A stretch of 64,000 nucleotides of DNA from positions 62,001 through 126,000 of the forward strand of contig JBAZSP010000001.1 of NCBI GenBank assembly GCA_041663285.1. Direction: 5' to 3'. The position numbers were made by a program, and so were the translations under genes. Position 1 is the stretch's first letter. Each line of letters begins with the position of its first letter. Below are positions 49,663 through 58,793 of the stretch, piece by piece. This DNA is from UBA1435 sp041663285 (lineage in GTDB: Bacteria; Patescibacteriota; Microgenomatia; UBA12405). The notes under the pieces are model-generated. The model saw only the letters and a list, made by a program, of their open reading frames with translations. It had not been told where the DNA came from and searched no databases.

Positions 49663-50205
49663 TTATGTTCGTATATCGCTAAGATAATTAATTCCTTTAG
49701 CCTCAAGACAGGCGTGTTTCTGTTTGCCAAAACAATAGATTTTAGTTTTTAAATTTTTCGCCAAATAATCAGCTATCAGGTTATCGTCATCCACATACCA
49801 TTCCGCTTTGATTTTTTTTAGTATTTTTTCCTTAAACAAATACGGTTGTTCGTTCTTCGAGTTTAAATAAATCTTATGGAAATAACTATTGATCCCTCTT
49901 CTTTCCAGCCATGCCCGGGTTTCATTTTTTAAAAAGCTATACCGTCCGGAAATTATGTAAAGGCGGTATCGTTGGCTTCGGCTAAGATCCGCCACTGCCT
50001 TAAGATTTTCTTTAATCGGTGGTCTAAAAAGATAAAAGTGCGACAACTTTCTCACTGCAATTTCAAATCGGGAGGAGGGGATTCGGTAATTAAGTGTTTT
50101 TTCTTTCGTCCCCCTAAACCATTTCTCAATCAAGGATTTCGGAATTAACGGTGGCTTATCAACAATCACCCCATCAAGGTCGAAAGCAATTCTTAATCGT
50201 TTCAT
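49663..50205 (-). CDS. HAD-superfamily phosphatase
   Basis: This 180-residue haloacid dehalogenase-type hydrolase has motif I FDLDGVIVD (nucleophile Asp), motif II IISGR, a Lys in the third motif region (SKNEQPYLFKEKILKK) and motif IV EWYVDDDNLIADY. It resembles capsule/polysaccharide-locus phosphatases or NIF-type proteins. It is first in the minus-strand operon with GT4 and the methyltransferase. A role in making or recycling a sugar-phosphate is inferred from context. Confidence 0.78.
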   Translation of the reverse strand: MKRLRIAFDLDGVIVDKPPLIPKSLIEKWFRGTKEKTLNYRIPSSRFEIAVRKLSHFYLFRPPIKENLKAVADLSRSQRYRLYIISGRYSFLKNETRAWLERRGINSYFHKIYLNSKNEQPYLFKEKILKKIKAEWYVDDDNLIADYLAKNLKTKIYCFGKQKHACLEAKGINYLSDIRT

Positions 50206-50296
50206 TATTATTTAATAAATTAATCCTTACAATCTCTCCGGTCATCGGCCGTGTGTTTTATTATTACATGAACATTACCAAAACCCCAGCATCGTG

Positions 50297-50302
50297 TAAA
50301 AT
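50297..50302 (+). promoter_or_regulatory. -10 box of the DUF2298 gene
   Basis: TAAAAT ends six bases before ATG 50309. A TTACCA at 50275-50280 gives a 16-base spacer. A leaderless message is predicted. The divergent HAD gene starts at 50205, so the 103-base gap holds both promoters. Confidence 0.55.
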
Positions 50303-50308
50303 ACCCTT

Positions 50309-52495
50309 ATGGTTGCCGATTTTAAGTATATCGTTTTTTGGTGGTTAACCATCTTCCTGATTGGTTCTCTGTCTTTACCGCTGATCTTTACTGTGTTTAG
50401 GGATTTTTACGACAAGGGTTATATTTTTAGCAAAATCGCCGGTATCGCCATCCTGACCTATATTATATTTGTTTTGGGTATTTTTAAATTTTTGCCCTTT
50501 TCCAGCAGCTCGATATTTTTTATTTTATTCTTTGTCCTGCTGGCAAATATTTTATATCTTTCCAAAAAAGATAATTTTGCCAAATTTAAAAAAGATCTCC
50601 TGCTTCACCACCGGCAAATAATATCCCAGGAGTTGGCCTTTTTTGGTGTTTTAACCCTCTGGTCTTTTATCCGTGGCCATTCGCCCGACATTGATAACCT
50701 CGAAAAGTTTATGGACTGGGGATTTGTAAATTCTGTTTTAAGATCTACCTTCATGCCCCCGGCCGACATGTGGTATTCCGGTGAACCGATCAATTACTAC
50801 TATTTCGGCCACCTCATTTTTGGCGTATTAACCAAAATTTCGGGCATCGATTCCGCTATCACCTACAACCTTTCCATCGCCACAGTTTGCGCCCTTACCT
50901 TTGTTAGCGGCTTTTCAATAACGTCCAATCTTGTTGTTCACTTTAATGTCTTCAAAGCTGTTATAAAAAAGAAACTTGACGTCCGGAATATCCGTTTAAA
51001 ACAGGCGGTTTTGGCCGGTGTATTTTCGGCCTTTCTACTGACCTTCGGTGGCAATTTCCACGCCGTCTACAAGATTATTAAGCTTGATATAAGTCAAAAT
51101 AACGGCCGTTTTGTCCTTACCAAAGATGCTCTTAACCAGGCTGCCAATTCTTATTGGTATCCAGACGCCACCCGTTTTATCGGTTTTGATCCCGATATAA
51201 AAGATAAGACTATCCACGAATTTCCTCTCTATAGCTTTGTGGTGGCCGACCTTCACGGTCACATGAACGATATTCCGGTTATCTTGTTTTTCATTGCCTT
51301 TCTTTTTGCCTTTAGCCTGTCACCGGTAAAGGCTCCATCTTGGAAATTAATTGTCCCATCAGGCCTGATATTATCAATTGCTTTCATGACCAACGCCTGG
51401 GACTTTTTTGTTTACGGCCTAACCTTTGCCGTTTGTCTCTTTTTTATCCATCTTCACCATACTGATTTTTATCAGGCAATAAGGTCAATATTGATAAACG
51501 GGTTTTTAACTGTTCTCTGTTGGTACCTTTTCACCTTACCCTTTACTCTTAATTTCATCCCCATGGCCGACGGAGTCAGGCTGGTCGATTATCGAACTCC
51601 GTTTTACCAGCTTTTTGTTTTATATGGTGGTTTCTGGCTGATTTGCTTGCCTCTTTTAGGTTATTTTTTCTATCGCTTTTTAAAAGACAGGTCGTTTATC
51701 AAAAAAATGATCCCGTCCGACGTCATTGCGTTGGCCTTGATTTTAGTTGCTACTTTATTAGTGCTTCTTCCCGAGATTATTTATCTTAAAGATATATATA
51801 TATACGAGCATCGTCGGGCCAACACCATGTTTAAGCTTGTTTATCAGGCGTTTATTCTCTACTCACTTGTAGCTGGGTATGCTGTTTACCGTTTGTCTGC
51901 CTCAATTCGGCCGCGGATGATTAAATTCCTATACAAAGTAATTGTGCTAATAGTTTTTACCAGCCATTTAATTTACCCGTTTTTCGCCATCAAGTCAGCC
52001 TATGGTAGCCTTTCTTCATACAAAGGTCTGTATGGTCTAGGTTTCTTAAAGACAGCTCACCCGGATAGTTTTGAAGCTGTCAAATGGATTAATGCCAACA
52101 TTTCCGGCCAGCCAGTAATCCTTGAAGCCGCCGGGGATAGTTATACCTACTATAATCATATTTCAGCCGCGACTGGCGTCCCCACTGTCCTGGGCTGGCT
52201 GGTTCACGAATGGCTTTGGCACGGAGGTCAAAAAGACCCAAATTCCTCCAAGTACCTAAACAAGCTGGACTGTGGTGATCCCTGCAGTGTCCGCGGTCCT
52301 GATGTTCAAAGAATTTACGAATCCCAAGACGTTGTCGAAGTTCGTTCTTTGCTCCAAAAATACAATGTCGATTATGTCTTTGTCGGCGATAAGGAGCTCG
52401 AAAAATATCAAAGCTTAAATGTCGACGTAATTTCGGGGCTTAGCCAAATTGTTTTTGAATCCGGTAAAACCAAACTATACAAGATTACTAAATAA
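50309..52495 (+). CDS. DUF2298 (YYY-type) membrane protein
   Basis: This 728-residue protein has about 15 helices. It is recognised by WYSGEPINYYYFGH after the first outer loop (SPDIDNLEKFMDWGFVNS), the archaeal/Chloroflexi 'YYY' signature. VADLHGHMNDIP and MTNAWDFFVYGL are also typical. It is related to GT-C glycosyltransferases, although no reaction is proven. The C-terminal outer domain (EAVKWINANISGQPVILEA, DYVFVGDKELEKY) resembles that of GT39 enzymes. It stands beside the glycosylation locus. Confidence 0.85.
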   Translation: MVADFKYIVFWWLTIFLIGSLSLPLIFTVFRDFYDKGYIFSKIAGIAILTYIIFVLGIFKFLPFSSSSIFFILFFVLLANILYLSKKDNFAKFKKDLLLHHRQIISQELAFFGVLTLWSFIRGHSPDIDNLEKFMDWGFVNSVLRSTFMPPADMWYSGEPINYYYFGHLIFGVLTKISGIDSAITYNLSIATVCALTFVSGFSITSNLVVHFNVFKAVIKKKLDVRNIRLKQAVLAGVFSAFLLTFGGNFHAVYKIIKLDISQNNGRFVLTKDALNQAANSYWYPDATRFIGFDPDIKDKTIHEFPLYSFVVADLHGHMNDIPVILFFIAFLFAFSLSPVKAPSWKLIVPSGLILSIAFMTNAWDFFVYGLTFAVCLFFIHLHHTDFYQAIRSILINGFLTVLCWYLFTLPFTLNFIPMADGVRLVDYRTPFYQLFVLYGGFWLICLPLLGYFFYRFLKDRSFIKKMIPSDVIALALILVATLLVLLPEIIYLKDIYIYEHRRANTMFKLVYQAFILYSLVAGYAVYRLSASIRPRMIKFLYKVIVLIVFTSHLIYPFFAIKSAYGSLSSYKGLYGLGFLKTAHPDSFEAVKWINANISGQPVILEAAGDSYTYYNHISAATGVPTVLGWLVHEWLWHGGQKDPNSSKYLNKLDCGDPCSVRGPDVQRIYESQDVVEVRSLLQKYNVDYVFVGDKELEKYQSLNVDVISGLSQIVFESGKTKLYKITK

Positions 52496-52537
52496 CTTTC
52501 TGGTTTCGGATTAAGCGTCCATCATCTATCATTAATA

Positions 52538-54418
52538 ATGAGTGATATTCTGCAGGGGTTAAACCCACAACAGAAAAAAGCGGTGGTCCATCAGGGCACT
52601 CCATTATTACTACTCGCCGGCGCCGGTTCGGGCAAAACCCGGGTACTGACTCACCGGGCAGCCTATTTAATTGCCAATCATCTGGCTTCTGCTTCTGATA
52701 TATTACTGCTGACTTTTACCAACAAAGCCGCTGCCGAGATGAAAAGTCGGATTTCGGCTTTGTTTAAGGCTAATCGTCTAAAATCCGATACCGGGCTATT
52801 TGCCGGTACCTTCCATTCGTTTTGTTGTCGCATTTTACGTCACGATGGCACCCATATTGGAGTTGCCCCAAATTTTGTTATTTACGATCAGGAAGATCAA
52901 CAAAATTTAATCAAAACCATCCTCAAAGAACTAAATCTTACCCCAAAAGAGTTTAGCCCCGTTAGCATTGCCTATTTCATCGAGCAGGCCAAAAACAATT
53001 TCCAAACCCCTCAAAGCTTGTCGGTTACCGGTTTTTGGCAAAGTTATGCCCAAAAAATATATTCTCAATATCAAAAAAAGTTATCCGACTTACAGGCTCT
53101 TGATTTTAACGACCTGCTTTTCAAAACCGTCGAGCTGCTGCTCTCTCACCAGCCGACTCTGGAAAAATATCAAAACATCTTTCATTACATACTGGTTGAT
53201 GAGTACCAGGACACCAACCAAATTCAATACCTTCTGACCAAGTTGTTGGCCAAAAAATTACAACAGATTACGGCGGTAGGCGATGCCTCTCAGGCAATTT
53301 ATGGCTGGCGGGGTGCCGATTTTCGCAACCTGATCAGCTTTACTACTGATTTCAAAAACACCACCATTATCAATCTCGAGCAAAACTATCGCTCCACTCA
53401 AAACATTCTCGAAGCGGCCAATTCGGTTATCTCCAAAAACACCTCTCATCCGGTTTTGCATCTTTATACCAACAAGGTCAGCCAGGACAAAATTCATTTA
53501 TTTCAGGCCAATTCCGAAGTCGACGAGGCTGATTATGTAGCTCAAAAAATTCAGTTTATTCATCTCAACCTTCGTCTACCGTATAAATATATAGCCGTAC
53601 TTTATCGGATGAATGCTCAATCCCGGGTAATCGAGGAAGCGTTTTTGCGTCAAAGTATTCCTTACGTCCTGGTTGGAGGCCTACGTTTTTATGAACGGGC
53701 CGAAATCAAGGATATTCTTTCCATGCTTCGGCTGGCTGTCAACTCCAAAGACCTGCTTTCCGCTGATCGTCTTGAAAAAAATCTGGGTAAAAAGAAGTTT
53801 GGTAACTTTTTAGCGCATCTTTCAGCGGTTGATTTGCCTTCGCTTACCTCTATTCAAATTCTGGAATCGCTAGTTGTTGCCTCGGGTTATTTAGATAAAT
53901 TTGATCATAAAGACGAAGAAGATCAGCGTCGGATTGAAAATATCAAAGAGCTCAAGTCCGTCGCCACTGCTTACCCCGACATTCATCAGTTTTTAGAAAA
54001 TATCAGCCTGGTTCAGCAGGAATACAGCCTTCAGGAAAAAAACAAAAAAAAGGAAAACCGGGAAGGCGTCCGGCTGATGACGCTGCACGGCTCCAAAGGT
54101 TTGGAATTTGAAGTAGTATTTTTGGTCGGTTTTGAAGAAGGCATTTTGCCCCACCTCAAATCTATGGTTGAAACTGCTGATATCGAAGAGGAGCGGCGTC
54201 TTTGTTATGTCGGTATCACTCGGGCAAAAGATTACTTGTTTATAACGTATGCCAACCGTCGTCTTTATTTTGGCAAAAGCTCTTTAAACGCACCCAGCCG
54301 CTTTCTTTCCGAAATTCCCCAAAATCTGCTCGAGTTCGAAACACCTTCGTCCGGGGATCTTCACCAACCTGCCGGTTCAAATGATTCCGACTTGGTATAT
54401 GATCCCGATATTTATTAA
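52538..54418 (+). CDS. pcrA: UvrD/PcrA-type superfamily I DNA helicase
   Basis: This 626-residue 3'-5' helicase is for repair and replication restart. The Q motif and Walker A are NPQQKKAVVH...AGAGSGKTRV. Motif Ia is LTFTNKAAAEM, motif II VDEYQDTNQIQ, motif III VGDASQAIYGWRGA, motif IV NYRSTQNIL, motif V TLHGSKGLEFEVVF and motif VI YVGITRAKDYL. It is about 100 residues shorter than PcrA because the C-terminal Tudor-like tail is reduced. TATCAT ends five bases before ATG 52538. Confidence 0.95.
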   Translation: MSDILQGLNPQQKKAVVHQGTPLLLLAGAGSGKTRVLTHRAAYLIANHLASASDILLLTFTNKAAAEMKSRISALFKANRLKSDTGLFAGTFHSFCCRILRHDGTHIGVAPNFVIYDQEDQQNLIKTILKELNLTPKEFSPVSIAYFIEQAKNNFQTPQSLSVTGFWQSYAQKIYSQYQKKLSDLQALDFNDLLFKTVELLLSHQPTLEKYQNIFHYILVDEYQDTNQIQYLLTKLLAKKLQQITAVGDASQAIYGWRGADFRNLISFTTDFKNTTIINLEQNYRSTQNILEAANSVISKNTSHPVLHLYTNKVSQDKIHLFQANSEVDEADYVAQKIQFIHLNLRLPYKYIAVLYRMNAQSRVIEEAFLRQSIPYVLVGGLRFYERAEIKDILSMLRLAVNSKDLLSADRLEKNLGKKKFGNFLAHLSAVDLPSLTSIQILESLVVASGYLDKFDHKDEEDQRRIENIKELKSVATAYPDIHQFLENISLVQQEYSLQEKNKKKENREGVRLMTLHGSKGLEFEVVFLVGFEEGILPHLKSMVETADIEEERRLCYVGITRAKDYLFITYANRRLYFGKSSLNAPSRFLSEIPQNLLEFETPSSGDLHQPAGSNDSDLVYDPDIY

Positions 54419-54421
54419 AAT
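54392..54421 (+). promoter_or_regulatory. Promoter inside the end of pcrA, driving the FemAB-like gene
   Basis: TTGGTA (54392-54397) and TAAAAT (54416-54421) are 18 bases apart. The -10 overlaps the pcrA stop codon and ends six bases before ATG 54428. Confidence 0.5.
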
Positions 54422-54427
54422 CCTTAT

Positions 54428-55477
54428 ATGATCACCCGACTTGTTTATAGCCAGGAAAAAAAACAATTTAATCAATTAATCCGCCACCCGGTCCAAACCT
54501 GGGAGTGGGGTGATTTTCAAATAACTCAAGGCCACCAGGTTTACCGGCTTGGTGTTTTTGAAAAAAACAAAATGATCTCGGCTTATAGCCTTAGCTTTCA
54601 CCGCCTTCCCCGGCTCAATTTTTCTGTCGGCACAATTCTAAGGGGCCCCATGCCAGATTTAGAAATGCTGACCAATATTCAAAAAATTGGCCGTGACGAA
54701 AACGCCCTTTTTATCAAATTGGAACCCGACGTTATTCACCAGAGCTTCTCCGACCTTGGCATAGGGAGTGTCATCTCACCCAGCCCCGATCTTCCGAATT
54801 TGGTGGTTTCTCCCAAAGTTGCCTTTTACCCCCATACCTACTTTGTTGATTTAACCAAAACCGAAAACGAGCTTATCGAAGCTCTTCATTCCAAGACTCG
54901 TTACAATATTAAAGTAGCTAATCGTCACGGGGTAAAGATCCGGGAGATGACGACCGATCAGGGATTCGAGATTTATCTTCGGCTACTTTTTGAAACAACC
55001 AAGCGCCAGGGTTTTTATCTTCACACCCCCGAGTATCACCAACAACTTTGGCAGACGCTCAAAGCCTCCGGTATGGTAAAAATTATGATAGCCACCTATC
55101 AGGATTTAGCCCTGGCCGCCTTTATGCTCTTTAAGCAGCAGGACCGTCTATATTACCCCTACGGCGCTTCTTCCGACGTTCATCGGGAGGTCATGGCGCC
55201 GACACTGTTAATGTGGGAATGTCTTATGCTTGGTAAAAAATTAGGCTGCAATACTTTCGACATGTGGGGTAGCTTAGGGCCAAACGCTCAAGCCACCGAG
55301 CCTGGCTTTGGCTTCCATCGCTTTAAACAGGGTTTTGGCGGCCAATTATCCCAATATGTTGGTACTTACGATCTGGTTATCGACCCTCAAAAATATCAGC
55401 TCTACAATCTCGTTGATCGTTGGCGTTGGCGTCTACTTCGGTTCAAGGCCAATCTTTTTAAAACTACCACCGACTAA
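54428..55477 (+). CDS. FemAB/FemX-like peptidoglycan bridge aminoacyltransferase
   Basis: This 349-residue protein has the double-GNAT Fem fold. VQTWEWGDFQ, FLRLNF-type beta strands and LHSKTRYNIKVANRHGVKI mark the first half. RLLFETTKRQGFY, MLFKQQDRLYYPYGAS, APTLLMWECLMLGKKLG and FDMWGSLGP mark the second, followed by GFHRFKQGFGG. Such enzymes add amino acids from aminoacyl-tRNA to the peptidoglycan stem peptide. With murJ it indicates an elaborated wall. It converges on a GT39 gene by four bases. Confidence 0.88.
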   Translation: MITRLVYSQEKKQFNQLIRHPVQTWEWGDFQITQGHQVYRLGVFEKNKMISAYSLSFHRLPRLNFSVGTILRGPMPDLEMLTNIQKIGRDENALFIKLEPDVIHQSFSDLGIGSVISPSPDLPNLVVSPKVAFYPHTYFVDLTKTENELIEALHSKTRYNIKVANRHGVKIREMTTDQGFEIYLRLLFETTKRQGFYLHTPEYHQQLWQTLKASGMVKIMIATYQDLALAAFMLFKQQDRLYYPYGASSDVHREVMAPTLLMWECLMLGKKLGCNTFDMWGSLGPNAQATEPGFGFHRFKQGFGGQLSQYVGTYDLVIDPQKYQLYNLVDRWRWRLLRFKANLFKTTTD

Positions 55478-56976
55478 AACCATGGCCTCTTAGTAGTCAG
55501 CATGTCGGTTGAGTCACCCAACTTAAAAAAGCGGTCAACTATCGGAAATTTTGCCCTGGAAAGAATTATTTGTTTGTCCATCGGGCAGGTTTTGTTTTCG
55601 CAGTTGACCTCAAAGGCAGAATAAATAAACCGGCTGTTTAAAAATGCCCCGATCAAAACAAAGACTATCATTAGGCTCCGGGTTAGTGCTCTACCTGTTT
55701 TTAGTCTTTTCGCCAATGCCAACAGTGATGGCAGTAAAATAAACAAAAGACTCAGCCTGAAGCCTAAGGTTGACGTCGTCGGCCGGAAGTCATTGGCCAG
55801 GAAAAACCGACTGGTCATTAATAGCCCGAAAACCAGGGTTGCTGAAAAGAAATTGGCTTTTTTTAGCACGTACCTCAATCCCAAGGCTCCAAAAATGGCC
55901 AAAAAGGGAAAAGTGGGATATCGGTACCAGGGGAGCAGGTCACCCTCGGTTCCGGAAAATATTGCCACCATTAAAAAGTAAAAGAAGAATAACGCTACTA
56001 ATCGGTATTTGTCAGTAAAGTTTTTTCTTAAACAGAAAAATAAAGCCATTAAAAAAGCAAAAATGTACCAACCGTCTTTTAGCACAAAAATATCAAAGGC
56101 CGGGGTGGTAAATATGGTAGCCATACCCGTCCAGCCGGCAAATCTTTGTCCCTGAATTGCCACAATATGTCTAAATAATTCCCAATCATAATAATAGCCG
56201 TAATAGGCGAACGCTAAAATCCCAAGCACCGTCCAAAAAAATATAGCCCCAATGTCTTGGTACCGTTTTTTACCAAAACTTACATAAATTAAAAGTGGAG
56301 CCAAAAAAAATCCGGTCGGCTTCATTAATCCCAGAATAGCTGCCAATATGCCAAAAAAGTTTGCCAGCCAAAAGTTAGGCTTTTCTTCATAAATTTTGGC
56401 CAGTCCCAGGGTTCCGATAGCCGCCAAGGCAATAACATTTTCCGGTACCGACAATCTGGAACCAAAAACAAAAATCGGCGTAACTCCGTAAAACATCATC
56501 GCCAGCATCCCGATTTTATAACCAAAAAACATTTTCCCCACCCAAAATATCAGTACCATGGTCAGAAGCGACATTACCACCGTCGGCATCCTTGAGTAAG
56601 CCGGGTTAATTACTTTGGTTCTATCGCTTTTAAAAAGATGGGCCACTCCTCCGGCCATCAGGCTAAACAAAGGTGGCTCGTCCAGCCATGGCCGATATAG
56701 CTTTGCCGGCAGATACATATTACTTTTGTCCCCGACGATACCATCATAAACGAGGGCGCTTTTGGGGTATTCCAGTGTCGACCACGACGTCGGCACTCCG
56801 GTTTCAATTAAGTGTATCCCGGACCAGCCATAAAGTAGTTCTTCCGCATGAACCGGATAGGGGACCCGGTCATAATTATGCAATTTCAAAATTGTCAGGT
56901 AACAAAACACTATTCCAAAAAGTATCCGTTTAAAAACCAATCTGCCGTCTTCGCGTCCTTTCGCTTTATGTTTCAC
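55474..56976 (-). CDS. GT39-like membrane glycosyltransferase
   Basis: This membrane transferase of about 500 residues has the N-terminal loop YPVHAEELLYGWSGIHL, where the acidic pair is E-E, followed by LDEPPLFSLMAGGVAHL. Ten or more helices follow, and a short outside tail ends FKLGDSTDMLTTKRP. An extended -10 (56984-56992) lies seven bases before GTG 56976. I therefore prefer this start over ATG 57009, which would need a transcript starting upstream of that promoter. It stands apart from the 42-47 kb set. Confidence 0.78.
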   Translation of the reverse strand: MKHKAKGREDGRLVFKRILFGIVFCYLTILKLHNYDRVPYPVHAEELLYGWSGIHLIETGVPTSWSTLEYPKSALVYDGIVGDKSNMYLPAKLYRPWLDEPPLFSLMAGGVAHLFKSDRTKVINPAYSRMPTVVMSLLTMVLIFWVGKMFFGYKIGMLAMMFYGVTPIFVFGSRLSVPENVIALAAIGTLGLAKIYEEKPNFWLANFFGILAAILGLMKPTGFFLAPLLIYVSFGKKRYQDIGAIFFWTVLGILAFAYYGYYYDWELFRHIVAIQGQRFAGWTGMATIFTTPAFDIFVLKDGWYIFAFLMALFFCLRKNFTDKYRLVALFFFYFLMVAIFSGTEGDLLPWYRYPTFPFLAIFGALGLRYVLKKANFFSATLVFGLLMTSRFFLANDFRPTTSTLGFRLSLLFILLPSLLALAKRLKTGRALTRSLMIVFVLIGAFLNSRFIYSAFEVNCENKTCPMDKQIILSRAKFPIVDRFFKLGDSTDMLTTKRPWF

Positions 56977-56983
56977 CAAAATT

Positions 56984-56992
56984 ATTATATCA
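56984..56992 (-). promoter_or_regulatory. Extended -10 promoter of the GT39 gene at 55474
   Basis: TGATATAAT matches TGnTATAAT exactly and ends seven bases before GTG 56976. The divergent gatC promoter lies 20 bases away. Confidence 0.55.
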
Positions 56993-57011
56993 GCAAGATA
57001 TTCAACCATGT

Positions 57012-57019
57012 TATAAAAT
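57012..57019 (+). promoter_or_regulatory. -10 box of the gatCA operon
   Basis: TATAAAAT (containing TATAAA and TAAAAT) ends five bases before ATG 57025. No Shine-Dalgarno is seen. Confidence 0.5.
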
Positions 57020-57024
57020 ATCCT

Positions 57025-57327
57025 ATGCCAACCGACACCGGTATCACCCAGGATGAGCTAGACCATATTGCCGGTCTTGCCAGAATAAAATTAACGGAAG
57101 CCGAACGTCAGCTTTATCTGTCCCAGCTTAGCTCTATCCTACAATACGTTGATTTGCTCCGTCAGGTCGATACTTCTGCCGTTAGCCCCAGCTTCCAGGT
57201 AACGAGCCAGACCAATGTTGCCCGTGACGATCAGATCCGGCCATCTTTAACTCTTGGACAGGCTCAAGCCAACGCCCCCAAAGTCCATGATGGTTATTTT
57301 CAAGTCCACCATACCATAAAAAAATGA
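57025..57327 (+). CDS. gatC: Asp-tRNA(Asn)/Glu-tRNA(Gln) amidotransferase subunit C
   Basis: This 100-residue subunit stabilises GatA in the GatCAB complex, which converts misacylated Glu-tRNA(Gln) or Asp-tRNA(Asn). The family pattern is clear: ELDHIAGLARIKLTEAE, LSSILQYVDLLRQVDT, then VARDDQIRPSL and APKVHDGYFQVHHTI. The frame is open 59 codons further upstream across the divergent GT39 start, but ATG 57025 fits the family and follows a -10 box. It overlaps gatA by ATGA. Confidence 0.95.
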   Translation: MPTDTGITQDELDHIAGLARIKLTEAERQLYLSQLSSILQYVDLLRQVDTSAVSPSFQVTSQTNVARDDQIRPSLTLGQAQANAPKVHDGYFQVHHTIKK

Positions 57328-58793
57328 ATTTGCCTTTAACTACACTAGCTATTCCCCGGATCCGTGAGCTGCTTGTAAGCGGTCAGGTATCGGCTACCGA
57401 GATTGTTCGGGAATACTTGTCGCGCATACAACGCCTTGATCCTCTGCTAAACGCCTTTATTACTGTTACCGAGGACTATGCTTTTCGTTGCGCTCAACAA
57501 ATTGATCAAAAGATATCCGATCACCAGCCGGTTGGTCTATTAGCCGGGTCGGTTATGGCTGTTAAAGACGTCTATTTGACCGAAGGTATTCAAACCACTG
57601 CCGGTTCCAAAGTTCTTCAGGGTTTTATTCCGCCCTATTCATCCACTGTTTACCGTCGTTTGTTGGAACAGGACGCCATAGTTATTGGAAAAACTAACAC
57701 TGATTGTTTTGCCTTTGGTGTTTCTACCGAAAACTCTGGCTATTTTGTTACCAAAAACCCCTGGGATTTGTCACTGATACCCGGTGGCTCTTCCGGTGGT
57801 TCTGCCGCCGCCCAGGCCGCCTCTTTGTGTACTTTCGCCTTAGGTACCGACACCGGCGGTTCCATCCGCCAGCCAGCCTCTTTGTGTGGTATCACTGGTA
57901 TTAAGCCTACTTATGGCCGTAACTCCCGTTACGGCATTACCGCTATGGCTTCTTCTTTTGATTGTCCTGGTACTTTTGCCAAAAATGTTTCCGATGCCTC
58001 CCTGATTACTCAAATTATGGCCGGTGTGGATTCTCAAGACGCCACTTCATCCACTGAACCTGTTCCTGAATATTTATCACCTGCCCGTACGGTCAGTTTA
58101 AAAGGTTTAAGAATCGGTATTCCTAAGGAATATTTTGATGCAGCTATTGATCCCGAGGTCAAAGCCGCTGTTTTGGCTGCTGCTACCCGCTTGGAGTCGG
58201 AAGGAGCCAGTTTAATTTCGGTCTCTCTTCCCAATACTGCGCTAGGTCTGGCTGTCTACTATGTCTTAGTGCCGTCAGAGATTTCGGCCAACATGGCTCG
58301 TTACGACGGTATTCGTTTCGGCCAATCCAAAAAAGACGCCGTTGATCTTTTATCGCACTATCAGGAAACCAGAGGAGAATTTATGGAGCCGGAGCTTAAA
58401 AGACGGATCCTTATAGGCACCTATGCTCTTTCTGCCGGCTACTTCGACGCCTATTATTTAAAAGCCTCTCAAGTCCGCACCCTCATAAAGGACGAATTCC
58501 AAAATGCCTTTACCCAGGTTGACTTGATTTTGGCTCCGGTATCCCCCACAGTTGCCTGGCCTATTGGCCAAAAGGCTAACGACCCCCTTCAAATGTATTT
58601 AGCCGACGTCTACACCTGCTGTATCAATGTTGCCGGTCTTCCCGCCCTGGCCTTACCCGGCGGTTTTAACTCCAACAATTTACCCATTGGCTTCCAGCTA
58701 ATAGGAAATTACTTCGAAGAAGCCAAGCTATTTTCCGTCGGCCACCAATTCCAACAGTTAACCGATTACCACTTAAAAGTTCCTTCTTTATGA
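57324..58793 (+). CDS. gatA: Amidotransferase subunit A (amidase)
   Basis: This 489-residue amidase releases ammonia from glutamine for tRNA-dependent amidation. The catalytic Lys-Ser-Ser triad is visible in VMAVKDVYLT, PGGSSGGSAAAQA and GTDTGGSIRQPAS. The C-terminal DVYTCCINVAGLPALALPGG is typical. It is coupled to gatC by four bases and to the DUF362 gene by four bases. The presence of GatCAB suggests that GlnRS and/or AsnRS are missing. Confidence 0.97.
   Translation: MNLPLTTLAIPRIRELLVSGQVSATEIVREYLSRIQRLDPLLNAFITVTEDYAFRCAQQIDQKISDHQPVGLLAGSVMAVKDVYLTEGIQTTAGSKVLQGFIPPYSSTVYRRLLEQDAIVIGKTNTDCFAFGVSTENSGYFVTKNPWDLSLIPGGSSGGSAAAQAASLCTFALGTDTGGSIRQPASLCGITGIKPTYGRNSRYGITAMASSFDCPGTFAKNVSDASLITQIMAGVDSQDATSSTEPVPEYLSPARTVSLKGLRIGIPKEYFDAAIDPEVKAAVLAAATRLESEGASLISVSLPNTALGLAVYYVLVPSEISANMARYDGIRFGQSKKDAVDLLSHYQETRGEFMEPELKRRILIGTYALSAGYFDAYYLKASQVRTLIKDEFQNAFTQVDLILAPVSPTVAWPIGQKANDPLQMYLADVYTCCINVAGLPALALPGGFNSNNLPIGFQLIGNYFEEAKLFSVGHQFQQLTDYHLKVPSL

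Noticed and set aside
56848..57024. 59-codon upstream extension of gatC
   Set aside because: It runs back over the start of the divergent GT39 gene, does not resemble GatC, and a -10 box sits just before ATG 57025.
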